DNA of 64,000 nt from Lysobacteraceae bacterium (GCA_028868545.1 JAGWUF010000006.1:1-64000); one strand, 5' to 3'. Shown: positions 39,873 to 49,500, counted from the first letter of the stretch. Translations and numbers: made by a program. The notes: generated by a model from the letters alone, not told the origin.

Positions 39873-41575
39873 GGGGCGGCCTCGGCAAACACCACGCGGC
39901 CACTGGCATGCGGCCCCAGTGCTGAGTGGTAGGCAAAGCGCAAGGTGGCGGTTTCGGCCAGCCACTCCAGCTGCAGGCACAGCCGCAGACCGGGCCGCGC
40001 CACCTGCTGGAACTTCAATGCTTCCAGCCGCAGAAAACCTGGCGGCAGCGCAAATGCTTCGCGCGCATGACGCACCGCCCAATCCAGTTGCGCCACCCCA
40101 GGCAGGATGGGCAGCTGCGGGAAGTGGCCGTCGAACACCAGCAACTGCGGATCCAGCTCGAATTCCAGCTGTGCCAGCGCCGGTTCGCGCCGCACCCAGA
40201 TCGGTTGCGGCCGTGCCGGGCGGAACAACGCCCGCAACGCCGCGTCGGTGGCCTTGCCCTGTGCATCGGCGGGCATGGCATCGACAAAGCGCCAGCGGCG
40301 GGGCCGGGTCACTGCCCCCTGGCTGCTGGCCAGGGCGGCGTTCAAGTGCTGGATGAAAGTGCGCCGACCCGTGGCCTGCAGGGCGTGCACGCCTTCGGGC
40401 GTCAAGCACAGCACCGCCGCCAGTTGCGCGCGGGCGCCGTCCAGCAACAGCACGCGTGCCTCGACCACCGCCGGCAGCGCCTGCAACTGCTGCTCCAGCG
40501 CGGTCAGCGAAACCCGCTGTTCTTCCACCTTGACGATGCGGTCGGCACGTCCCAGCAGCACGAACCCGCCCGCCGCATCGGCTTGCACACGGTCGCTGGT
40601 GCGCCACCAGTCGCGCGTCGGCAGATGCGGCGAGGCCACTTCCAGCTGTGCATCCACCACCCGCCAGGCCACTCCCGGCAATGGCTGCCAGGCCGATGGC
40701 GGTGTCTGCGCAGATTGCCGCCATGCGATGCCGCCGGTTTCGCTGCTGCCGAATATCTCGATGGGCGCCAGCCCAAGGCAGGCACGGGCCGCCTGTGCGG
40801 CTTCCGGCGGCAAGGCGCCACCGGAGCTGAACACCGCGCGCAAGCCACGCTGCGCCTGCGCCCAGTCGATGCCGGCGGGAATCCGCTTCAACAGCGCGGG
40901 GCTGCTGACCAGAATGGCCGGGCCCTGCACGCTGGCGGCAAGGTCTTCGTGGAAATGCACCCGTGGCGCGATTGCGCGCCCGGCGGCCAACGGCCACAGC
41001 ACCCGGAACAGCAACCCGTAGATATGCTGATGCGACACCGTGCCATGCACCGCGGCATCGCCCAGTTGCGCACCGAAACAGGCTTCCAGCGCCTCCACTT
41101 CGCGCGCCAGTTGCGCCAGCGTCTTGTCGATCGCCACCGGCGCGCCGGTGGAACCGGACGTCAGCACCTGTACCCGCGTGGTCAGCGCGTCCAGTGCCGG
41201 CCAGTGGGCGGTGGCCGGTGCAGCGTCGTTGCCCGGAGCCGGCGTGATCGGTCCGCACTCCACTGGAAAATCGCCGGCCACGCCATCCACCGTCGCATCC
41301 AGCCAGTGCAGGGTCTGCGGCAAGGTGTCGGCGCACAGCAGCACCTGCTTGCCGGCATGCCAGGCGCCGAACAAGGCCGCCGCGAACGCCGCCGTGTCAT
41401 CGAAATACAGCGCCACCTTGTGTCCGCGCCGCGCCTGAAAAGCATCCCGCCAGCAGGCGATGTGCGCGCGAAACTCGGCATGACGCAGCTCCGCAGCACC
41501 GCATCGCGCCACCGTGCGTGCGTGCAACGGCACACTGGCGATCTGCTGCAGAGGCACCCACTCAGCCATGCACAC
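39869..41575 (-). CDS. AMP-dependent acyl/aryl ligase fused to C-terminal FabZ-like hot-dog domain
   Basis: LTSGSTGAPVAIDKTLAQLAREV (A3), EIFGSSETGGIAWRQ; C-terminus FDGHFPQLPILPGVAQLDWAVRHA. Confidence 0.88.
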   Translation of the reverse strand: MCMAEWVPLQQIASVPLHARTVARCGAAELRHAEFRAHIACWRDAFQARRGHKVALYFDDTAAFAAALFGAWHAGKQVLLCADTLPQTLHWLDATVDGVAGDFPVECGPITPAPGNDAAPATAHWPALDALTTRVQVLTSGSTGAPVAIDKTLAQLAREVEALEACFGAQLGDAAVHGTVSHQHIYGLLFRVLWPLAAGRAIAPRVHFHEDLAASVQGPAILVSSPALLKRIPAGIDWAQAQRGLRAVFSSGGALPPEAAQAARACLGLAPIEIFGSSETGGIAWRQSAQTPPSAWQPLPGVAWRVVDAQLEVASPHLPTRDWWRTSDRVQADAAGGFVLLGRADRIVKVEEQRVSLTALEQQLQALPAVVEARVLLLDGARAQLAAVLCLTPEGVHALQATGRRTFIQHLNAALASSQGAVTRPRRWRFVDAMPADAQGKATDAALRALFRPARPQPIWVRREPALAQLEFELDPQLLVFDGHFPQLPILPGVAQLDWAVRHAREAFALPPGFLRLEALKFQQVARPGLRLCLQLEWLAETATLRFAYHSALGPHASGRVVFAEAAP

Positions 41576-42110
41576 GCGCCTTCACCCGCTGCCGCACCAG
41601 CCATTCCACTGCAAACAGGGTGCCGATCAGGCCGTAGGCAATCAGCCCGTTGTACAGCGCCCACACCCGCTCGCTGGCCCACAACGCGGTGCCCAGCGCG
41701 ATGCTGCCATTGAACAGGAAAAAGCCGCACCAGACCTGGGTGACGCGGCGGGTGTAGGCCACCGCATGCGGTGGCAGGTCGGGCGTGCGCAGGCGGGCCA
41801 GCCGCTCGATCACCGGCGGCCCGAAGCACAGACTCGAGCCGAAGACCAGCAGCAACACGCCGTTGATCAGCACCGGGTACAGCTTCAGCGGCAGGGCGGT
41901 ATTGCCCAGACTGGCCCAGCCGGCCAGCAGGCCGGTGCCGGCAGCCACCCACAGCCACAGGGGTTCGCGCGCACTGATCGCCCGCAACAAGGCCAACGCG
42001 CACAGCAGCAATGCCAGCCAGCGCGGCTCGAACCGCCCCAGCAACCGATACACCACCAGCGGATAGGCGCACGAGAGCAGGGCAAACAGCAGCAGCCGCA
42101 CATGCTTCAC
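41562..42110 (-). CDS. COG4648-like integral membrane protein of aryl polyene clusters
   Basis: Hydrophobic 182-aa protein; QVWCGFFLFNGSIALGTALWASERVWALYNGLIAYGLIGTLFAVEWLVR. Confidence 0.78.
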   Translation of the reverse strand: MKHVRLLLFALLSCAYPLVVYRLLGRFEPRWLALLLCALALLRAISAREPLWLWVAAGTGLLAGWASLGNTALPLKLYPVLINGVLLLVFGSSLCFGPPVIERLARLRTPDLPPHAVAYTRRVTQVWCGFFLFNGSIALGTALWASERVWALYNGLIAYGLIGTLFAVEWLVRQRVKARVHG

Positions 42111-42130
42111 GGCGGGATCGTCACCTGCGC

Positions 42131-42382
42131 TCAGGCCGCGTCGCGGATCAGGCCATGCAGCACGTCGACGACGTCCTGCACCGTGCGCACCGCCTTGAAG
42201 GCCTCGGGCTGCAATTTGCCGCCCAGCAACGGCTTGAGCTGCACGATCAGATCCACGGCATCAATGCTGTCGATGTCCAGATCGCCGTACAGTTGCGCCT
42301 CGGGGGTGATCCGCTCGGGCGCGATTTCGAAGGTGTCCTGCAGGATGCCGCTGATGCGGGCAAACAATTCGTCCTTGGTCAT
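42131..42382 (-). CDS. Acyl carrier protein
   Basis: 83 aa; LYGDLDIDSIDAVDLIVQL (phosphopantetheine Ser). Confidence 0.9.
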   Translation of the reverse strand: MTKDELFARISGILQDTFEIAPERITPEAQLYGDLDIDSIDAVDLIVQLKPLLGGKLQPEAFKAVRTVQDVVDVLHGLIRDAA

Positions 42383-42394
42383 GTGGCCTCCGGC

Positions 42395-42652
42395 TTATGC
42401 CCGCTGCATGCTGACGAGATTGGCCAGCGCCTGCACGCTGGCAAAGTGCTGGCGGGTTTCCTGTGCATCGGCTGAAAGCGTGATGCCGTAACGCTTCTGC
42501 AACGCCAGGCCCAACTCCAGTGCGTCGATCGAATCCAGCCCCAGCCCTTCGCCGAACAAGGGCGCATGCGTGGCGATGTCGTCCGGGGCCAGGTCTTCGA
42601 GTGAAAGCGAAGAAATGATCAGCTGCTTGATCTCAAGCTCGAGTGATTGCAC
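42395..42652 (-). CDS. Acyl carrier protein (second)
   Basis: GTG start; LFGEGLGLDSIDALELGLALQKRYGI. Confidence 0.88.
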   Translation of the reverse strand: MQSLELEIKQLIISSLSLEDLAPDDIATHAPLFGEGLGLDSIDALELGLALQKRYGITLSADAQETRQHFASVQALANLVSMQRA

Positions 42653-43446
42653 GCAGGCTCTCCCGCCGCGAAGAAATGGGCCAGATAGTGGGTCAATTGC
42701 CGTGCCGCAACGGCTTCGCTGGGGGCCCCGTCCCACCAGGAGGCGATCGCTATGTCGGGCTGGACATCCACCACGACATGGAAGCGGCGTGCCGGCACAC
42801 GATACCATTTCTCGCCTTTTCCCAGCGTCATCGGGCTGCAACTCAGGCGCACCGGGGTGATGTCCAGCTGCCCGCGCACCGCGATGTTGGCGGCCCCGCG
42901 CTGCAGGGTGAGCGGCCCGTCCCGGCGACTGCGGGTGCCCTCGGGAAAGATCACCAGATTGCTGCCCGCGCGCACGGCGGCGATGCAGTCATCGATCAAG
43001 CCGGCACCATCGTCATTGCAGACATACCCGGCCGCCCGCACCGGGCCACGGGTGAACGGGTTGCGCGCCAGGCTCGATTTCACCACGCAATCGGCATTGG
43101 GCAGCAGTGAAATCAGGAACACCACATCGATCAGGGTCGGATGGTTGGCCAGGATCAGCAAACCATCGCGTTGCAGGCGCTCACGGCCACGAATCTCATA
43201 GGTCAACACCCCCAGCACGCGCATCAACGCGATGTGGAAGGCGAAGCTGCGCTGCACCACCCTTCGTGCCAGCCGTCGTCGGTGCCGGTCCAGATTGCCT
43301 ACGCGCACGTGCAGCAGCGGAAAAGTCAGCGCCAGCAGCAAGACGCCACCCAGTCCGAAAGCGGCAAAACTCAAGCCCGTTGCAACGATGCGCCACAGCC
43401 GGTTGATCCGGCTGGAGGCAAGCGGCTGTGCCGCGACCTCAGCCAT
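42619..43446 (-). CDS. PlsC-like 1-acyl-glycerol-3-phosphate acyltransferase family protein
   Basis: LANHPTLIDVVFLISLLP (HX4D), VIFPEGTRSRRDGPLTLQRGAANIA. Confidence 0.9.
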   Translation of the reverse strand: MAEVAAQPLASSRINRLWRIVATGLSFAAFGLGGVLLLALTFPLLHVRVGNLDRHRRRLARRVVQRSFAFHIALMRVLGVLTYEIRGRERLQRDGLLILANHPTLIDVVFLISLLPNADCVVKSSLARNPFTRGPVRAAGYVCNDDGAGLIDDCIAAVRAGSNLVIFPEGTRSRRDGPLTLQRGAANIAVRGQLDITPVRLSCSPMTLGKGEKWYRVPARRFHVVVDVQPDIAIASWWDGAPSEAVAARQLTHYLAHFFAAGEPACNHSSLRSSS

Positions 43447-44176
43447 GGCGTTGCCAGTGCCAATGCAAACCCTCGGCCTGCCGTCCCGCGCTGGGCGCAC
43501 CCGCCAGCAGGAAGTGCAGAGGCCACAAACCGGCGGGCAGCGCCCGCGCGGCGTCGGCGGGAGATGCGTCCGCAGCCGTCGCCCACGCCAGCGACAATGC
43601 GACGCCCGCGCCCGTTGCACGCAGCCGCCAGCACCAGGCGTAGGCAGCCTCGGCTTCGTCGGCAAATGCGGCATAGGCGTCCGGCAAGGGCGCGTCGTAC
43701 ACCACCACCAACACTTCGTCTTCCCCCTCGGCCAGCAACCCGCAGGCTTCGATCAAGGCCGCCTCGGCGCTGGCCTTGCCACCTGCCAGGGCCAGATAAT
43801 TGCCGTGCTCGCCACGCACGATCGAATACAGCGCGGCAATCGCGTTGTGCACCGACAAACCAAACTGGGTGGGCGACATCGGCTCGCCGCGGGCCTGCTG
43901 CTGCAACAGTTCCAGCGAGCGCTGCACATCGCCGTGGCGGGAGGCAAACACCAGCGGCACACCGTCGGCCTCGGCGCGGCTGCACCAGTACGCCACCTGC
44001 ACCGCCATTCGTCCCAGCCGTTCGATGCGCCGCCGCTGCATTGCCGGCACCTCCGGCAACGCGGGCGTTGCATCGCCCTGCGGCAACCACGGTGCGCATG
44101 CCCAGTCCTGCCAGGCCTCGGCGGTCTGCAGGTCCGGGGCCCACGCCGCCCACTGGCTGACTGTGAATTCGATCAT
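43439..44176 (-). CDS. Beta-ketoacyl synthase-like chain-length-factor protein (Ketoacyl-synt_2 type, no active-site Cys seen)
   Basis: VPLVFASRHGDVQRSLELLQQQARGEPMSPTQFGLSVHNAIAALYSIVRGEHGNYLALAGGKASAEAALIEA. Confidence 0.85.
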   Translation of the reverse strand: MIEFTVSQWAAWAPDLQTAEAWQDWACAPWLPQGDATPALPEVPAMQRRRIERLGRMAVQVAYWCSRAEADGVPLVFASRHGDVQRSLELLQQQARGEPMSPTQFGLSVHNAIAALYSIVRGEHGNYLALAGGKASAEAALIEACGLLAEGEDEVLVVVYDAPLPDAYAAFADEAEAAYAWCWRLRATGAGVALSLAWATAADASPADAARALPAGLWPLHFLLAGAPSAGRQAEGLHWHWQRHG

Positions 44177-44223
44177 CCCCATCCCCGTCCTTGTTGCCTT
44201 GTCACCGCAGCTTGCCGCATCGC

Positions 44224-46401
44224 TCACGCCGGCGACAGGTTGGCATACGCCAGCACCAGCCACTTGCTGCCGGCTTCGTCGAAGTTCACCTGCACGCGGG
44301 CGTGCGCACCGCTGCCTTCGACGTCGGTGACGAAGCCGCTGCCGAAGGTCGGATGGCGGACGTTGGCACCGAGGCGCAGCGGCGGGGTCTCCAGTGCGGC
44401 GTGGCCGGCGTCACGGCGTGCCGGTGTGGTGAACGCCATTGCAGACTTTGGCTTGGGCCGGATCTCGCGCAGCAGTGCCGGCGGGATTTCGCGCAGGAAC
44501 GGCGAGGGCCGGCAATACACGTCGCTGCCGTAGATGCGGCGGGTTTCGGCGTGGCTCAACACCAGTTGCTGGCGGGCGCGGGTGATGCCGACGTAGGCCA
44601 GCCGGCGCTCTTCCGCCAGCCGACCGGGCTCTTCTTTCGAACGCGCATTGGGAAACAGGCCGTCCTCCCAGCCCACCAGGAACACCAACGGAAACTCCAA
44701 TCCCTTGGCGCTGTGCAAGGTCATCAACTGCACGCCGTCTTCATCGGCCTGCGCCTGGCCTTCGCCGGCCTCCAGTGCGGCATAGCCGAGGAAGGCCACC
44801 AGCTCCGGCATCGCGGCGGCATCTTCCTCGTCGCTGCGCACGAAGCGGCTGGCCACGCTGACCAGTTCGTCGAGGTTGTCGGTGCGTGAATCGAGCTGGC
44901 CCTGCGACTCCTTTTCGTAATGCAGGCGCAGGCCGGAGCGCAGCAGGGCGTGGTCGATCTTGTCCGCCAGCGGCAGTTCGCCGGATTCGCCGTCCAGCCC
45001 GTCGATCAACGCGAGAAAGCCGGCCACCGCATTGCGCGCGCGCGCCGCCAGCACCGCGTGCCGGCACAGCCGCACGGCCGCTCGCCACAGCGATTCGCCG
45101 TGCTCGCGCGCGCTGCGACGCACCTCCTCCAGCGTGCGCTCGCCGATGCCGCGTGCCGGTGTATTGACCGCACGTTCGAATGCGGCATCGTCATCGCGGT
45201 TGGCCAGCAGGCGCAGATAGGCCAGCGCGTCCTTGATCTCGGCGCGCTCGAAGAAACGCATGCCGCCATACACGCGGTACGGCATTTGCCGCTTCAGCAA
45301 TTCTTCTTCGAACGCGCGCGATTGCGCATTGCTGCGGTAGAGGATGGCCGCGTCGCTGCGGCTGCCGCCGTCGCGCACCCATTGCGCGATGCGGTCGACC
45401 ACGTAGGTGGCCTCGTCGATCTCGTTGAAGGCCGCATACAGGTCGATCGCATCGCCCTCGCCGGCCTCGGTCCACAACTTCTTGCCCAACCGGTCGTCAT
45501 TGTGGGCGATGACCGCATTGGCCGCGCTCAGGATGTTGCCGCTGGAGCGGTAGTTCTGCTCCAGCCGAATGGTTTGCGCGCCGGCGAAGTCGCGCAGGAA
45601 ACGTTGCACGTTCTCCACCTTCGCGCCGCGCCAGCCGTAGATGGCCTGGTCGTCGTCGCCGACCACGAACACCTGTCCTTCGCTGCCGGCCAGCAGGCGG
45701 ACGAACCCGTATTGGATCGCGTTGGTATCCTGGAACTCGTCGACCAGGATTTGCCCGAAGCGGTGGCGGTAGTGCGCCAGCAACGCCGGCGTGTCGCGCA
45801 GCAGTTCGTGCGCGCGCAGCAGCAACTCGGCAAAGTCCACCAGCCCGGCGCGCTCGCAGCGCGCTTGATACTCCGTGTAGGCACGCAGCAGCACATCGCC
45901 CCAGGGGTCATGCGGCGCAGGCTGGATATGCTGCGGGCGGCGGCCTTCGTCCTTCTGTGCATTGATCCACCACGCGATCTGACGCGGCGGGAACTGGCCG
46001 TCGTCCAGTTCCAGTTGCCTGGCCACCTGCTTGACCAGCCGCAACTGGTCGTCGGCATCCAGCACCTGGAAGCCTTCCGGCAGCTTCGCTTCCTGCCAGT
46101 GCAGGCGCAGCAGGCGGTGGGCCAGGCCGTGGAAGGTGCCGATCCACGCCCCGCGCGGCGCGGCGCCCAACTGCGCGGCAATGCGCGCGCGCATCTCGCC
46201 GGCGGCCTTGTTGGTGAAGGTGACCGCCAGGATGCCGTGCAGCGGCACCCCGAACACCTCGTGCAACCAGGCGATGCGATGGGTCAACACGCGGGTCTTG
46301 CCGGAACCGGCACCGGCCAGCACCAGATAGTGGCCAGGCGGCGCGGACACGGCTTCGCGCTGGGCCGGGTTCAGCCCGTCGAGCAAATGGGAAACATCCA
46401 T
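44224..46401 (-). CDS. uvrD: ATP-dependent DNA helicase II (UvrD)
   Basis: LNPAQREAVSAPPGHYLVLAGAGSGKTRVLTHRIAWL; VFVVGDDDQAIYGWRGA; LMTLHSAKGLEFPLVFLVGWEDGLFP. Confidence 0.97.
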   Translation of the reverse strand: MDVSHLLDGLNPAQREAVSAPPGHYLVLAGAGSGKTRVLTHRIAWLHEVFGVPLHGILAVTFTNKAAGEMRARIAAQLGAAPRGAWIGTFHGLAHRLLRLHWQEAKLPEGFQVLDADDQLRLVKQVARQLELDDGQFPPRQIAWWINAQKDEGRRPQHIQPAPHDPWGDVLLRAYTEYQARCERAGLVDFAELLLRAHELLRDTPALLAHYRHRFGQILVDEFQDTNAIQYGFVRLLAGSEGQVFVVGDDDQAIYGWRGAKVENVQRFLRDFAGAQTIRLEQNYRSSGNILSAANAVIAHNDDRLGKKLWTEAGEGDAIDLYAAFNEIDEATYVVDRIAQWVRDGGSRSDAAILYRSNAQSRAFEEELLKRQMPYRVYGGMRFFERAEIKDALAYLRLLANRDDDAAFERAVNTPARGIGERTLEEVRRSAREHGESLWRAAVRLCRHAVLAARARNAVAGFLALIDGLDGESGELPLADKIDHALLRSGLRLHYEKESQGQLDSRTDNLDELVSVASRFVRSDEEDAAAMPELVAFLGYAALEAGEGQAQADEDGVQLMTLHSAKGLEFPLVFLVGWEDGLFPNARSKEEPGRLAEERRLAYVGITRARQQLVLSHAETRRIYGSDVYCRPSPFLREIPPALLREIRPKPKSAMAFTTPARRDAGHAALETPPLRLGANVRHPTFGSGFVTDVEGSGAHARVQVNFDEAGSKWLVLAYANLSPA

Positions 46402-46425
46402 GCCGGCATTTTACCGGCGCGCGCC

Positions 46426-47049
46426 TCAGTGCGCCGCGTGTTCGCGCTTGCTGGCGCTGCCGGTCATCAGCTTGTCGGTCCAGGCGATGCCGATGGCGGA
46501 CAGGATGAACACGCAGTGGATGATGGTCTGCCACAGCACCCCGGTGGCAGTGACCTTGGTGCAGGTCTTGCCGACGCCGGCCGCCAGTGTCGCAACGGCG
46601 GCGGCATCCACACCGCCGCACAACGGCAGGCCGCCCAGGGTGCCGGCTTCGATGAAGGTCTTGAGCAGGTGGATCGAGGAGATGCCGATGATCGCCATTG
46701 CCAGTTTCACCTTCAGGACGCTGGCATTGACGTGGCTCAACCATTCCGGCTGGTCGGGATGGTTTTCCAGCTGCATCCGCGAAACGAAGGTCTCGTAACC
46801 GCCCACGATCACCATCATCAGCAGGTTGGAAATCATCACCACGTCGATCAGGCCCAGCACCAGCAGCATGATGTCCTGCTCGCTCAGGCTGATGGCGCCG
46901 TGGATCAGATGCCACAGCTCCTTCAGGAACAACACCACATAGACGCCTTGCGCCGCGATCAGGCCCAGGTACAGCGGCAACTGCAGCCAGCGCGAGGAGA
47001 AGATCAGGGCGGGCAGGGGCGAGAGTCTGAGGTTCGGATCGGTGGCCAT
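46426..47049 (-). CDS. UPF0114/TIGR00645 family membrane protein
   Basis: SSRWLQLPLYLGLIAAQGVYVVLFLKELWHL...LLVLGLIDVVMISNLLMMVIVGGYETFVSRM. Confidence 0.9.
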   Translation of the reverse strand: MATDPNLRLSPLPALIFSSRWLQLPLYLGLIAAQGVYVVLFLKELWHLIHGAISLSEQDIMLLVLGLIDVVMISNLLMMVIVGGYETFVSRMQLENHPDQPEWLSHVNASVLKVKLAMAIIGISSIHLLKTFIEAGTLGGLPLCGGVDAAAVATLAAGVGKTCTKVTATGVLWQTIIHCVFILSAIGIAWTDKLMTGSASKREHAAH

Positions 47050-47124
47050 GCGGATCCAGGATGCATTGGGGGGTGCATTGCAACGTCCAGCGGGGGCTGC
47101 CGTCAACCCGTCGTGTCATCGCAG

Positions 47125-47138
47125 TGCAATCGTTTGCA
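47125..47138. promoter_or_regulatory. Near-palindromic TGCAATCGTTTGCA, candidate LacI-family operator upstream of the sugar MFS transporter
   Basis: 12/14 palindromic positions with central CG, between divergent genes. Confidence 0.4.
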
Positions 47139-47246
47139 GCCACGCATGGCTTGTGCCGCATCCTGCGCTGCTGCTGTACTGCAACCGGGGACACGCGCAC
47201 GAGCCGGGTTTTGCCGGCGTGAACACACACCAGCAACGGGGCATGC

Positions 47247-48692
47247 ATGAGCCAGCAACCAACCCGATGGGCGCAATTCGGCGTCCTGATCACGGTGTTC
47301 TTCTTCTGGGGCTTCGTGGCCGCCAGCAACGACATTCTGATTCCCGTGTTCAAGAAGGCCTTTGGTCTGAGCCAGGCGCAAAGCCAGCTGGTGGCGGTGG
47401 CGTTCTACGTGGCGTACACCGCGGGCTCGCTGCTCTATTTCGGCATCTCCAAGGCCATCGGCCAGGACGTGCTGAACCGCATCGGCTACAAGAACGGCAT
47501 CTGCATCGGTCTGCTGATCTCGGCGCTGGGCACCTTGCTGTTTTATCCGGCCGCCAACAGCAGCTCGTTTCCGCTGATGCTGTCAGGCCTGTTCATCGTC
47601 GGGCTGGGGTTTGCCTTGCAGCAGATCGCCGCCAACCCGCTGGCGATCGTGATGGGCAGCCCGGCCACCGGCGCGCAGCGGTTGACACTGGCCGGCGGGG
47701 TCAACAACTTCGGCACCACCATCGGCCCGCTGCTGGTGAGTTTCGCCATCTTCGGCAGCGTGTCGGCCGGCGGTGGCGATGCCAGCATCGAGAGCGTGAA
47801 GATTCCCTATCTGGTGCTGGGCCTGGCCTTCGCGCTGGTGGCGGTGTTCATCAAATTTTCCTCGGTGCCCAACCACATCGACCTGGACGCATTGGCGCAG
47901 GACGAAGCGCAGGACAGCGGCAAGCTGGTGCACAAACCCTCCGCCTTCGGCTATCCGCAACTGGTCTTGGGGATGCTGGCGATCTTCGTGTACGTGGGGG
48001 TGGAAGTCTCCAGCATCAGCAACCTGCCGGCCTATCTGCACGAGGGACTGGGCATCGAAACCCAGCACCTGGCACCGTATGTGTCGCTGTACTGGGCCAG
48101 TCTGATGATCGGCCGCTGGACCGGCGCGGCCGGTGCGTTCGATGTCGGTGCGGGGATGAAGAAGCTGCTGATGCTGGTGCTGCCGTTCCTCGCGTTCGGC
48201 GTGTATCTGGCGGTGAACGCGATTGCGCAGCACGACGTGTCGCAGTTCTACGGCTATGCCTTCGTCATCGTGTTGATGATCGCCGCCACCTGGCTCAGCC
48301 GCGGCAACCCGGCGCGGATGCTGCTGTACTTCGCACTGTGCGGCATCGGTGCGTTGCTGGTGGGCATGTCCACCACCGGCAAGACCAGCATCGTCGCCTT
48401 CATCAGCGTGGGCCTGTTCTGCAGCACGATGTGGCCGTGCATCTTCGCGCTGGCGATCACCGGGCTGGGCCGCCACACCAACCAGGGCAGCAGCCTGTTG
48501 ATCATGATGATCATGGGCGGCGGGCTGGTGAGCTGGGCGCAGGGCGCACTGGCCGATGCGGTGGGCGTGCATATGAGCTTCTGGGTGGGCGTGGCCTGCT
48601 TTGCTTATCTCGCGTTCTATGCGTTGCGTGCCATCACTCTGCTGCGCAAGCAGGGCATCGACCTGGATCAACTGGCAGCGGGTGGGCACTGA
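47247..48692 (+). CDS. FHS-family sugar MFS transporter (FucP / glucose-galactose type)
   Basis: FGVLITVFFFWGFVAASNDILIPVFKKAFGLSQAQSQLVAVAFYVAYTAGSLLYF; LQQIAANPLAIVMGSPATGAQRLTLAGGVNNFGTTIGPLL. Confidence 0.93.
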   Translation: MSQQPTRWAQFGVLITVFFFWGFVAASNDILIPVFKKAFGLSQAQSQLVAVAFYVAYTAGSLLYFGISKAIGQDVLNRIGYKNGICIGLLISALGTLLFYPAANSSSFPLMLSGLFIVGLGFALQQIAANPLAIVMGSPATGAQRLTLAGGVNNFGTTIGPLLVSFAIFGSVSAGGGDASIESVKIPYLVLGLAFALVAVFIKFSSVPNHIDLDALAQDEAQDSGKLVHKPSAFGYPQLVLGMLAIFVYVGVEVSSISNLPAYLHEGLGIETQHLAPYVSLYWASLMIGRWTGAAGAFDVGAGMKKLLMLVLPFLAFGVYLAVNAIAQHDVSQFYGYAFVIVLMIAATWLSRGNPARMLLYFALCGIGALLVGMSTTGKTSIVAFISVGLFCSTMWPCIFALAITGLGRHTNQGSSLLIMMIMGGGLVSWAQGALADAVGVHMSFWVGVACFAYLAFYALRAITLLRKQGIDLDQLAAGGH

Positions 48693-48777
48693 GGGCAACA
48701 CGGCGTTGCCGGCATCGCAACGCCGGCTTCACCCGCGTGGCGCGAGAATGAGAGTCCCGCACACGGAGCGTCCCGTC

Positions 48778-49497
48778 ATGATCGACCTGTACTACTGGCC
48801 CACCCCGAACGGGCACAAGATCACCCTGTTCCTCGAGGAAGCCGGGTTGGGCTACGCCATCAAGCCGGTGGACATCGGCAAGGGCGCGCAGTTCGAGCCG
48901 GCGTACCTGGCGATCTCCCCCAACAACAAGATGCCGGCGCTCGTCGACCACGCGCCCGCCGATGGCGGCGCGCCGATCAGCGTGTTCGAATCCGGCGCGA
49001 TCCTGCGCTACCTGTCCGACAAGACCGGGCGTTTCACCGGCGTGGCCGCTGGCGCCGATGCGCAGGCCGCGCTGCGCCAGCGCATCGTGGTCGACGAATG
49101 GCTGTTCTGGCAGATGGCGGGATTGGGGCCGATGATGGGCCAGTACGGCCATTTCCACGTGTATGCGCCGGAAGTGGTGCCCTACGCGCGCGAGCGCTAC
49201 CGCAAGGAAGCCGAACGCCTGCTGGGCGTGCTCGACCGCCGGCTGCAAGGCCGTGCCTTCATCGCCGGCGACGACTACAGCATCGCCGACATGGCCTGCT
49301 ACCCGTGGCTGAACGCCTACACGTCCGCACCGCTCGACCTGTCGCCGTTCGCCAACCTGCGCCGCTGGCAGGCGGATATCGCCGCACGCCCGGCCACCCA
49401 GCGCGCGTATGCGCTGGCACAGCAGGTGAATCCGAATGCCGGCAAGCCGATGACCGACGCGGAAAAGAAGATCCTGTTCGGACAGGGCGCGCGCTGA
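48778..49497 (+). CDS. Glutathione S-transferase family protein (YghU/YfcG-like)
   Basis: MIDLYYWPTPNGHKITLFLEEAGLGYAIKPVDIGKGAQFEPAYLAISPNNKMPALVD; FESGAILRYLSDKTGRF. Confidence 0.92.
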   Translation: MIDLYYWPTPNGHKITLFLEEAGLGYAIKPVDIGKGAQFEPAYLAISPNNKMPALVDHAPADGGAPISVFESGAILRYLSDKTGRFTGVAAGADAQAALRQRIVVDEWLFWQMAGLGPMMGQYGHFHVYAPEVVPYARERYRKEAERLLGVLDRRLQGRAFIAGDDYSIADMACYPWLNAYTSAPLDLSPFANLRRWQADIAARPATQRAYALAQQVNPNAGKPMTDAEKKILFGQGAR

Positions 49498-49500
49498 AAG

